Positions 49,427 to 59,961 of a stretch of DNA of 64,000 bases are shown in pieces. Position 1 is the first letter of the stretch. The number at the start of each line of letters is the position of its first letter. The notes under the pieces are model-generated. The model did not search any database. It was given only the letters and a program-made list of their open reading frames with translations, and was not told the DNA's origin. Both the position numbers and the translations under genes were made by a program. The stretch is from Vitis vinifera (taxonomy: Eukaryota; Streptophyta; Magnoliopsida; Vitales; Vitaceae): the NCBI RefSeq assembly GCF_030704535.1, contig NC_081813.1, forward strand, positions 3,744,001 through 3,808,000, given 5' to 3'.

Positions 49427-50434
49427 TAAATACCCACCATCCAAATACAATATCTTGATTTAAATTAGGGTAAAATAAATCTTGAATCAACGACTTTGAA
49501 GTGAAAATTTTCAATTATGATCAAAATATGATATGATATTCACCGACTTTCCGCATTTAGTTATAAAGTGTGAAAACTTTGAATTTCAACAATATATGTC
49601 TTATGTTCGTATTAAAAAAGAACGATGGCCACCGGAAAATTTCGCATTTTGAATTTACCATATGATCAAATAATCCAAATCCCATCATATCTCATTTGAT
49701 GAAGTGGGAACCAATTTCAAATTTCAATCATCAATCCGTTTCTCACCAGGTGTAAACAAAACCTGAGATGTGAAAAAAAAATGGAGGTACAAACACCACT
49801 TGTCAACCCATCGGACGGTGGTGAGAGAGATGGCAGGCACACGGTGGGATGGCTGATAGTGGTGGTCAACCTTATCATAATCATCAGTGGAAGAGACGGG
49901 ACCACCACCACACAGGGCGGTGGGGGGAGTAACATCACATCGCCCCATAGCGCCAAGGCTAAAAAGATGGAGTGAATGATTATAGGCTTTTTTTTTTCTC
50001 AAAAGAAAAAGACGATGATGGTTTCTAACCATAAAAGAAAAAGTGGTTTCATCATGCTCCATGTCTTCCTCTCTAGCTACCATGTCCAATCCTTTTTCAT
50101 TTTTTAACTTTTTTTTTTCTTTTAAAGAAAGGGTGATAGAAAATGCTAATAAAAAATTCATACTGCATTATTTATTTATTATTATATTTAAATATCCCGT
50201 GACAATATCAAATCGATGAAAGCGGAGTTAGTCACGATGTGTTACGTGTATAATTAGGTTTTATTATGAAGTTTCATATCACATTACCATTCATGTATGT
50301 AATTTATTTTTTTCCGTGTCAAAAACATATTCAAAATATGGTTTCAACATATGTCAAGTAAGCATTAGTTTGATCCAACAAACTTCTCATAGTGACCAAA
50401 ATTTTAAGTTTGTCAAGTGTGAATCGGTATTCTA
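49427..50434. other. Intergenic, with a GC-rich island at 49780-49975
   Basis: The island has open frames on both strands: a 64-codon plus ORF (49781-49975) and a 145-codon minus ORF. Neither has a recognisable domain, and the GC richness alone can keep both frames open, so no gene is called. Confidence 0.4.
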
Positions 50435-50765
50435 ATTGTAACGATCCATTTTTAATTATGTAAATATTATTTATTGGAAGCTACATAATTGTCCACTATG
50501 AGTCCAAGAGCCCCCCTATCTGATATGAGATATTATAATCATCTCTTATAAAATATATAATGAGGATGAACCAAATAAACCCCCACACCAAGGTTAAGAA
50601 ACAAATCTAATACCATTGCAATGATTCGCTCTCGACTATTTAAATATTGTCCATTGTGAGTTCAAGGAACCTGCACAATTTTATAATATATATATAGAGT
50701 TGAGAAAATATACAGTGCCATGAATTTTCTCCCTTATCTTATGTGGGACATAACACTAATATTTT
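50435..50765 (-). mobile_element. Complete TRIM-like retroelement, about 330 bp, on the minus strand
   Basis: Two similar roughly 130-145 bp LTR copies lie in the same direction, at about 50435-50550 (3' LTR) and 50618-50765 (5' LTR). They share AATATTGTCCA, TATGAGTCCAAGAG-like and CTTATCTTATGTGGGACATA-like parts. On the minus strand, directly inside the 5' LTR, ATGGTATTAGATTTG corresponds to a TGGTATCAGAGC primer site with a few changes. GGTGTGGGGGTTT (plus 50579-50591 region, read in reverse) is a polypurine tract before the 3' LTR. There is no coding capacity. Confidence 0.55.
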
Positions 50766-51561
50766 TTTTGTATTTAAATTATTTATTGGATATGGGTAAT
50801 TACAAAAATTAAAGTTCTTGATCTTCTTTCTTCTCCCCGTGAAAGAACAACTAAGATATTTTAAATGTAAAGGATGCAATAATTACTTCATAATAGAGTT
50901 GACATGACTCATGTGATTAGGAAAGAAAACAATCTTTATGCAACCTTAATACCCATGATTAGAAGGCTTGAATTGATATAATTTCTTCATCACCAAACGG
51001 TTATAGGATTTTATACTAGATTTGACGTTCAAAAGTTTTTAATGTAAGCTTTTCAAGGAACCGTTACATGTTAAATCATTTAATGATTAAATTTAGTGAA
51101 TGAGATATAAACTCCTTATCAATATTGATTAATAAATTTAAATAAAAAATTAATAAAAATATTTAATATTTAATTTTTAGTGGTTCAAAAAATAACTTTG
51201 GGGGGTCTTCCATGGGTGTGATTTTTAAGCTATGATTGATATTAATAATATTAAGATTGGACCGTCTTGCCTCGGTGGTGAGACTAGGAAGTATATTTTA
51301 TTTGGATTGGAGGATTTTTATAATAAACATAGGTAGAGTGACGCCCATGTGAAGTAGAGAAATATTTCTTTAGGATATGGAAAGGGCTTGTTTGTTAATG
51401 CATACTTTTAAGGGAGATCCACTGAATGTGAAAATTTTAACAATAATATTAAAAAAAAAAGGAAATCTTAAGGCCAAATTCATTAGGAATTTAACTTTAA
51501 ATCTCAGTAGTTGATGAGAGAAAAAAGAGATGGAATGGAGCTTGTGTTTTTTAATAGATAA
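50766..51561. other. Intergenic, nothing recognised
   Basis: AT-rich sequence with no supported gene or repeat end. Confidence 0.5.
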
Positions 51562-51564
51562 TTA

Positions 51565-51934
51565 GGGTTTATTTGACAACTATTTTCGAAAATAATTTTA
51601 TGTTTTTTAGATTAAAAAAAAATTGAAAAAATGTTTGACAACTAAAAAATTGTTTTATGTCATGTTCTGCTTTTAAGAACATAAAACATGGAGTTTTCAT
51701 CATATATCTGTTAATTATTTTCAATTGTTTAGAGTTGTTTAAAAAAATAATTATATAAATATGTGTAATTATTAAAAATAAAACTTTACACATAAAAATT
51801 ATTTTTAAAATATATTTAAAAATATTAAAAATATTTCAGGTTCCTAACAGACTTTTGTTCTATAAAACATTATAAAACAGTTTTTAAAAATTGTTTTTAA
51901 AAACTATTTCAAAAAACAGTTACCAAATATGGTC
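51565..51934. mobile_element. PIF/Harbinger-like MITE, family B
   Basis: A 370-bp element with inverted ends GGGTTTATTTGACAACT and AGTTACCAAATATGGTC, flanked by TTA on both sides (51562-51564 and 51935-51937). The subterminal TATTTTCGAAAATA/ACTATTTCAAAAAAC sequences are also inverted. Non-coding. Confidence 0.8.
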
Positions 51935-52204
51935 TTATTTTTTATCGGTTGGTGATTTTGTATAGGGTTTTAATTTTGGTACAGTAAACCTCTGATATAG
52001 AAACTGTTATTAGAAATATTTTTTAATTTAGAAAACATGTTTCATAGACTTTTAACAAAAAAATTGTTTTAAAAATACGTTATTTTTAAAATAAATATAA
52101 AGTGGTATGGATTATTTTTTGTATGGTGTTTGAAGTTGGAGAATTCTGTTAATAACTTTTACACTATACAACATTTTGATAGAGAATAAGGTGAGAAAGC
52201 TTAA

Positions 52205-52874
52205 GGGTCTATTTGGTTCTTGTTTTCAATAACTATTTTCTATTCTTGAAAATAAAAAACATAGGGGGTGTGTTTTTGTTTTTTGTGTTCTCAAAAATCA
52301 TTTTTTTGAAAAAAAAAAAAAAAAGTTTTCATTGTTTTTTCACTATTAAAATAATATATTATTTTGTATGTTTTCTCTTCTTTCTTTTTGTATTTTCTTA
52401 GTTGTTTTTTGTGTTTCCACAAAGTTGAGTTCCACCCAATCACCGCATCTCCATCCGCAAACCATTTCTTATTCCTTAAATTATTGAAATTAATATAATT
52501 ACACATGATGACAAAGTCATCATTTGTTTAAAAAAATTATAACTAGTATAAAAATTTCAAAAATAAATAATTTTTTTTCATTAAATGAATTGTGCATATG
52601 AAAATTATTTATATATTTATAATATAAAGTTAATGAAAGAAAATACTTTATCAATTAAAAAAAATAACTTTCAAACATGTTTTTTGTTTTACTTATTCGA
52701 ATTTTTTTTATTAATTTAACCAAACATGTTTTTTTAGAACAAAAATAGTTTTCCAAAATTCAATTCCCAAACACAATTTTTTTTTTTTCTGAAAACACAA
52801 AAAATTGTTTTTAAAAGCTATTTTCAAAAACTGTTTTTCAGAACAGTTTTCAAAAACAACAACCAAACAGGTCC
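52205..52874. mobile_element. PIF/Harbinger-like MITE, family B, long copy
   Basis: A 670-bp element with ends GGGTCTATTTGGTTCTTG and CAACCAAACAGGTCC and perfect TAA flanks (52202-52204 and 52875-52877). The subterminal regions pair as inverted repeats rich in TTTTGAAAAC. No transposase frame. Confidence 0.82.
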
Positions 52875-53888
52875 TAAGTTTTGGTTGGAAAGTGTTTTCG
52901 AAAACGATTTTTAAGAACAAATCTAAAATATATTTTATGTATTTTGTGGAACAAAAATCTTATTGGAAACTTGAAATATTGTTAACTTGTTTTTTATATT
53001 TTAAAAATATATTTTAAAATAAAATTTTTTTTTAATCATTTTTCATATTTATATAATTATTTTTTAAACAATACTTATAAAATAAGTAATATAATTGAAA
53101 ATAACTAAAAAAAATATTATATGAAATCATCGTGTTTTTTTTGTTTTTCAGAATATGAAACTATTTTCTTTTTCTTATTACAAAGTATGTTTTTCTGTTT
53201 TTTTTTTCTCTTCTTAAAAACAGTTTTTTGTTTTTGAGAATGGTTAACAAACATACCCTTATTTCTCATATTTAAATTTTTAAGCATAATATTTTTTTAA
53301 AAAAAAACACAAAGGAGACCGTTTAAAAAAAAATTATTCTCAAACACTATTTTACACTCTGTTTGTAAAGCTGTCTTTTAAAACTTACCAAACAGGCCTT
53401 TATTTCCTCAGGACAAACAAAATGGAGTTACAGCTGGCCAGATGAAGCCATAACAATGGTCTAAGAAGCTTCAAATTGTGGACAAAACATTTTTCTTGAA
53501 TGTAAAATATTCAGCCAGTAAAATTAGCAAAAGAGGGAAAAACTACAATGTTGGGGAGTGAGGGTGAAGCAAGTGGCAATCCATAAGATATATAAATAAG
53601 AAGGCAACCATGGATGCATTCCATGGAGTTTGAGTCTCTTTGAGTCTTGTCTTTATGCAGGTCGTCATACTCCCCTCGCATTGAGAAATGGGTGAACCCA
53701 GGTATGTTTGAGCAGTTGGCAAATACCCAGAAAACAGTGGTCTCTCTTTTTGCATTCTCTTTCTCTCTCTCTTTCTGACACAGCCACAGAGACACAGAGT
53801 TTTGAGTATTGAAAAGGGGCTCTGCGAGTGAGACCACTCAAAGCAGATATTGGGATTGCTTTGGAGGGGCCAAGGCCAGAGTCTGGAC
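52875..53888. other. MITE-like debris and NPF upstream region
   Basis: Bases 52880-53400 contain more family B-like words, such as ATGGTTAACAAACATACCC and ACTTACCAAACAGGCC, without matched ends. From about 53400 the composition is normal. A CT-rich leader (53755-53775) precedes the NPF start codon. Confidence 0.5.
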
Positions 53889-56800
53889 ATGGAAGTGGAG
53901 GCTAATTCTGAGCAGAGAAAGATGAGCCAGAGAGCAAAGGGTGGCCTCATAACCATGCCATTCATCATAGGTACATTACTTGTCCTTCTTTTTATAAATG
54001 GGTTTGTGCTGAGTTGATGTTTTGTTGCCTGTTGCTGCGACTTTCTTTACATTTTTTTTTTTTTGCTGGTTTTTGCTTTTGGGGTTTCAGCTAATGAGGC
54101 CTTTGAGAGGGTGGCGAGTTATGGGTTGTTGCCAAATATGATACTGTACCTGATCCAAGACTATCACTTGGGGGTAGCCAAAGGGACCAATATACTCTTT
54201 CTCTGGTCTGCTGCTACCAATTTCTTGCCTGTTGTTGGGGCTTTCCTCTCTGATTCCTATCTGGGTCGGTTTCTCACCATTGGCTTGGGTTCCATCACCA
54301 GTCTCTTGGTAATTCCTCTGATTTTGTTCTCTTTTTTCCTCTCTTTATGCAACACCCATTGCTTCCTCTCTTCTCCATTTTAATCTTACTGATAATTCTG
54401 TGTTTTTCCTCATGATTATCTCATCTGAGCATTGAATTATAAACATCATGATTGCATTCCGGTTAGAAAGCAAAAGGAAGTTCTTAAAAATTTTCCCTGG
54501 GATAAACATTATGATTTGGTTAAATCATGGATCTGAATTCTTGATTGAGAAAGCTTTTGATAATATCTCAAAAAGGCATAGCAATGATGTTATCGAATTC
54601 AAATTCAAATTCGTGTTCAGTATATCAAACTGTGGGCTCTCGTCTCAGTAAAACACACTAGATGGGGGACCAAGGCCAGCCCTCAAAAGCCTGTAGTGCC
54701 TTTGAGCATGCCATGAGCTCTGGGTCCCTTGTGAGGCTGAGCATACTCACCAGAGCCATCTCCATCAATGAGATAGTTTGCATCTTCTATTCTATCAATG
54801 GTTCAGTTTGGGTGTGGGATGTTTTGATTGAATGATTAATTTATGAGGGAAGCGCCTGCCTTTATTGTGAGTGGTTGTGGCTACTTTAATTTGTATCCAG
54901 TCTATGTTCATCTGGGTTATTAGTAAGTCCTTTTCCTAGATGTCATTAACCATGTCAAAGCAACTGATTGCAAAATATCATTGAAACAATAAATTGGGTT
55001 CCTATAAATAGATGTGATAGGATGCTTGAGAGAAAAACATACATGAGTTGTGCTTTATCCAGGTCGCTATCAGTTGGTAAATCATTTCCCTTGAAGATCC
55101 AACAGCAACCTTAGGACTTTTACACCTATACTGCCATATATATGTAAATGATGACTACACATGTAAATGGGGCCGGCTAGTTTGGAAAAGACTAGCAATA
55201 TGCATAGTTGTTCTGCCATCCTTTTAGGTCTCTTATGGACTGCACATGCTCCTTTTAGGTCTCTTATCTAAGTCTTTACAACTGCTCAAGATGTCTGAAC
55301 TGAACAACCATTAGGCACCATTTCTCAAAGAATAATGATTTAGGATAAGAATTGCTTTAAAGGATGATATCACCATGAATCTTTGCTTCCATTTGATTGA
55401 TTTTTAAATGATCTTTTATGATGTTGCTTTAGTCACTTAACCTAAGAACGGCGGCATCCTTTTTTAAATTGATTGAAAAACATATCTAACGTGCCTTGAA
55501 TGTGAAAAGTCTTTGCCATAATTAATCACAACCCCATTGGAAGTGAAGATGCCCTCCGAGCTTTATTCTTGTATTAGGTGGAAAAAGAAAAAAGAGACAT
55601 TAAATTTTTTGTGTTACAGGGAATGATCCTGCTATGGTTAACAGCCATGATTCCCAAAACAAAACCTCCGCACTGTGACCTGTTAACCCAGAGCTGCAAA
55701 GCCCCAACAGCTGCCCAATTCATTCTACTATATTCCTCCTTTGCCCTCATGTCCATTGGAGCTGGTGGCGTTAGGCCATGTTCATTGGCTTTCGGCGCTG
55801 ATCAGCTGGACAAAAGAGATAACCCTAAAAATGAGAGGGTCTTAGAGAGCTTCTTCAGCTGGTATTATGCCTCAGCAGCTCTTTCTGTGGTGATTGCTCT
55901 CACGGGTATCGTTTATATTCAAGTTCACTTGGGATGGAGAGTAGGGTTTGGTGTTCCTGCAATTCTCATGTTTTTTGCAGCCCTCTTGTTTTTCCTTGCT
56001 TCTCCCTTTTACATCAAGCAAAAGGCCAGCAGAAGTTTGCTCACTGGTTTTGTGCAAGTGCTCGTGGTTGCTTATAAGAATAGAAAACTTGCATTCCCAC
56101 CTCGGAACACTGATGGGTGGTACCATTATAGCAAGGACTCAAAGCTTGTTGTGCCCACCGACAGATTGAGGTATATATCATTATCATTATGATATATCAT
56201 TATCATCATTTTCTAAGCTTATGCAAATATGCTAAGTGATTCTTTTTTATCAATCTTATGCCTTCAGGTTTTTAAATAAAGCTTGTATCATTAGAAGCCC
56301 TGAACGAGACATAAATTCAGATGGATTGGCTTCAAATCCATGGAGCCTTTGCACGGTGGACCAAGTGGAAGAGCTAAAAGCACTGATCAAAGTCATCCCA
56401 ATGTGGTCAACTGGGATTATGATGTCCATTAACACATCCAATAGTTCCTTTCCAGTACTGCAGGCCAACTCCATGGACAGACATGTATTTTCAAGTTTCC
56501 AGATCCCAGCAGGATCTTATGCAATGTTCCTCGTCATTGTTCTTTTTCTATGGGTTGCTCTCTATGATCGCGTAATCCTTCCCCTAGCATCAAAGGTCAG
56601 AGGAAAACGCGTGCGGCTTGGTGTAAAACAAAGAATGGGAATCGGGCTATTTCTTTCTTGCCTTGGCATGGTAGTTGCAGCAATTGTTGAGAATGTTCGA
56701 CGAAGAAAAGCAATCAGACAAGGGCTTCTAAACAATCCACAAACACTGGTGGGCATGTCAGCTATGTGGCTTGTGCCACAATATTGCTTGTATGGCTTAG

Positions 56801-57285
56801 CCGAAGCTTTTAACGCAATAGGCCAAACAGAGTTCTACTATTCTGAGTTCCCCAAAAGCATGTCGAGCATCGCTGCAGCCCTATTCGGCCTGGGGATGGC
56901 TGTGGCCAACTTGTTAGCAAGTGTTATACTCAGCGCGGTCAATCATCTCACTTCAAGAGGGGGAAAAGAGAGTTGGGTCTCCAACAACATCAACAAAGGT
57001 CATTATGATAATTATTATTGGCTTCTTGCTATAATGAGTGCAATCAACCTGCTATACTATCTTGTTTGTAGTTATTTTTATGGACCCTGTGTCGAACAAG
57101 GGACCAAGGTTAGCGACGAAGGAAAAAGCATGGAGGGAGAAAATGAGTTGTCGAAACTAAGCAATGGGGCCAGGGATGAAGTGGAAAGCTTGAAGGATGA
57201 TGAAAAGTTATCAAAATTTAAGGATGAGGTTGAAGGCTTGAAGGATGAAGAAGAGCTATCCAAATTGAGGCAATCACCATCTTGA
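53889..57285 (+). CDS. NPF (NRT1/PTR family) proton-coupled transporter, NPF1-type, 4 exons
   Basis: Exons: 53889-53970, 54091-54308, 55620-56170 and 56268-57285, all GT-AG and phase-consistent, giving 622 residues. This MFS/POT family moves nitrate, peptides, hormones or glycosides with protons across membranes; the substrate here cannot be read from sequence. The ExxER proton-coupling motif is intact as E30-A-F-E33-R34 in TM1. Other family marks are LVGAFLSDSYLGRF-like (PVVGAFLSDSYLGRF), the DQLD block SLAFGADQLDKRDNPKNERVLESFFSWYYAS, and the C-half FPKSMSSIAAALFGLGMAVANLLAS. KACIIRSPERDINSDGLA...LCTVDQVEELKALIKVIPMWSTGIMM resembles NPF1.1/NPF1.2 as I remember them. The cytosolic tail is unusually acidic and ends with two 16-residue repeats. 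The start is the first in-frame ATG after the CT-rich leader. Confidence 0.95.
57175..57270 (+). repeat. Two 48-bp coding repeats in the NPF C-terminal tail
   Basis: The units start at 57175 and 57223 and encode DEVESLKDDEKLSKFK and DEVEGLKDEEELSKLR. A partial earlier unit (ENELSKLS) lies just upstream. The repeat keeps frame and extends the charged tail. Confidence 0.85.
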
Positions 57286-58748
57286 TTCATGTCCACTACT
57301 CTTGGGGTCTGTTTGTTGCAGTGAATGTAAAAAACCTACATGCATGGAGGTTGGGTTATAGTAATTAGGATAATAAAGCTTGTGAACTGATATCATACCT
57401 CTTATATTTGTATCATTCTCAGAGGGGGATTGTCCAGCAATTCCCTTCTTTTACACCATTAACAATAATGATTTGCCTTTTTTTTTCTTTGGACTTAGCT
57501 GTTTGTTTGTGTGTGTGAGAGCGAAATATGTAGGAATGTGATGTGATTTTGTAACAAGAGCTTGTTGTAACCTGTGAACTATATACAATTATTTCAATAA
57601 AAAAAAGAAAAAAAAAAAAGATAAGATGTTGGCAAATGCAGTGCCCCCTACCCCATTGCATGTGAGATGCTGTTACTTTCTCTTTCTGCCACAATTATGA
57701 GAAATTGAAAAGACAATATGTTCAATGAATCCATAGAGCAAAGGCCAAAGGCAGTGACCAAACCCCACTGTGGCATTTTTTGTATGCTGGCTAGAATTTT
57801 ATCACTGACTTGACCATATGCTGAATAATTGTCACCTGAAAGCAGCCAAAGCCCTGGTGTTAGATTTTGGGTGAAGATCGTCCATGATACTTGTCTACTG
57901 AGGGATAGTGGGCCTGCAGATTGGAATTAGAATATTGTTCATTTGTTCATTGTCCATGGGCCTGAGTCCTGAGACAAACACAGCTCATTTACTTACTCAG
58001 ATCATAGATGTGTCATTTTGCAGAAACATCTTTGCCTTTTATGTACAACTGAAGTGGATCATTAAATCATCTCATTTTGGGCTTAGTTGTGGGCAGAGGT
58101 TACAGTGTTTGAATTTGGGAAATATTTTAATAAATATTTTTTAAAATTATTATTATTAATTTTCCAAAATTTCCATAAATGTTCTCATTGCTACGCGCAT
58201 TTCTGTTTGTGCCCATTAAAACTTAAAAGGGAGCTTCATTAAAGCTAAAGAATTTTTATAGGATCTGGTTTTCATTTATGGTTTTAGTAAGGTTACCGAG
58301 AAAGGAATTTCTATTTGGGCCAGCCATAGAGGAGTTTAATCTCTTTAGCACCCGCTTCCCATGTGGGCCGCTCTCCTCCCAACAACCCATATTTTGGAAA
58401 TCCAAAATCCTTTTTGGAAACATTTTTTAAAAACAGCTCTATAAATCAAATTTTAAGATGAGTTTTTTTAAAACAGTTTCGATTGTTTTTACAAATTAAT
58501 ATAAAAATTAATTTTATTTTTCTTAAAGGTACTATATATTTATGTACAATATAAAAGTTTTCAAAATATTTTCCGTATTTTTGTAATATTCTATGACAAT
58601 CAAATGAAAAGTGAAAACACCTCAAATTTATTCTAAAAAAATAATCCATTTTTAAAACAAATTCTTAAAAAATAGTTTCTATTAAAAGTTTGTCAAATAT
58701 ATTTTTTTAGTCAAAAAATTGTTTTCAAGATTAGTTTCAAATAATGCC
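57286..58748. other. NPF 3' flank and intergenic DNA
   Basis: AATAAAAAAAAG-rich sequence near 57596-57620 could include a polyadenylation region. Bases 58400-58748 hold TTTTAAAACAG-type MITE debris. No gene is supported. Confidence 0.45.
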
Positions 58749-58751
58749 TAA

Positions 58752-59128
58752 GGCTCTGTTTGATAACTATTTTTGAAAACAATTTTGAAAAATAGTTTTT
58801 GAGAACAGTTTTCAAAAACAGTTTTCTTATATTTTGTAAAACAAAAGTTTTTTTGGAAACTTGAAATGTTTTAAACCTATTTTTAATATTTTTAAATATA
58901 TTTTAAAAATAATTTTTATATTTAATGTTTTATTTTTAATCATTCTATATGTTTGTATAATTATTTTTTAAAATAATCCTTAAAAAAATAAGTAGAAAAA
59001 ATTAAAAGATGTTATTTAAAAACACTTTGTTTCATGTTTTTAAGTTTTTAGTTATTAAATGTGTTTTCTTGATTTATTTTGTTCCGAAGAATAAAAAATT
59101 ATTCTTAAAAATAATTACCAGCCAAAAT
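58752..59128. mobile_element. Probable family B MITE
   Basis: TAA (58749-58751) precedes GGCTCTGTTTGATAACTATTTTTGAAAAC. The right end AAAATAATTACCAGCCAAAATA is an imperfect inverted match. The right boundary is approximate. Confidence 0.5.
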
Positions 59129-59689
59129 ATCGATTCATCAAGTGGAGGAACTCAGGGCTTTTAGCCTGACCCAGCAATCTCGACGGCCAGATCAGATTCA
59201 GAATCATTTTATTCAAATTCAGTCAGGTTCCAAAGACAGTTTGGCCCCATTGTGCTTTAAAGCTGTTTGATCCAGCGGTGTATGCTGCAATATGTTTCAA
59301 TGGTATTTATGTGACCTTGTTGTACTTAAAAGAAGGCATAACATGGAAGCACCTTGTAGTACTATAAATGGTATAAATATTAAGATACTAGCTATGTTTG
59401 TTTTTTCTTCGATTGAAAAATTAAATATTTTGATTTTTTTTTTCAGACAAAAAAGCAAGAATCACTAAATTAAAAAAAATGCTTTTATCATTAAAAAAAA
59501 AAAAGGTTTTTGAAGAAAAGTAAGTTGTATGACAATTTATGAAACCTTTTAAAATTTTGAAAAATCATTTACAGTGTTAAAAATCAATTGTAGTGTTTTA
59601 TGAATAAACACTTTATAAATGATCTTAGGGAGCTCGTGAAAAAAACTCTTTTATTAAAAATACTTTAAATAAAAACATTATAAAAAAAC

Positions 59690-59825
59690 ATATTCTAAGA
59701 GTGTAGTTGAGAGTGATTTTAGAAAAGGTTTCTAATATTTTTAATACTTAAATGATGAAAATTTTTAAGTATTAAAAATATTAAAAACGTTTTCTAAAAT
59801 CATTATTAAATAGACTCTAAATATC
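59690..59825. mobile_element. Fold-back MITE with 40-bp paired arms
   Basis: Bases 59713-59752 pair with 59764-59803, with only three mismatches over 40 bp and an 11-base loop. Outer flanks (TAAGAGTGTAG against ATAGACTCTAA) extend the pairing imperfectly. It lies between the NPF gene and the 3' end of the hydrolase gene. Confidence 0.65.
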
Positions 59826-59961
59826 GAGTAAAAGGAAGCAAAGGAGTTTCTACGTCATAGTATTAAGACAAATACGCAGAGCAAAGCAGCTTGTACATCA
59901 CCCCCACACATACACAATGACGATAGACCAGTAATATCCTGATTTAGTTGCCAAATTCAGA

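Noticed and set aside
49724-50161. 145-codon minus-strand ORF
   Set aside because: It overlaps the plus ORF in a GC-rich island, has low-complexity Lys/Leu stretches at its start and no recognisable domain. The open frame is explained by composition.
53543-53968. 141-codon minus-strand ORF over the NPF leader
   Set aside because: It is antisense to the NPF leader and first exon, which have clear splice sites and homology. The ORF has no domain.
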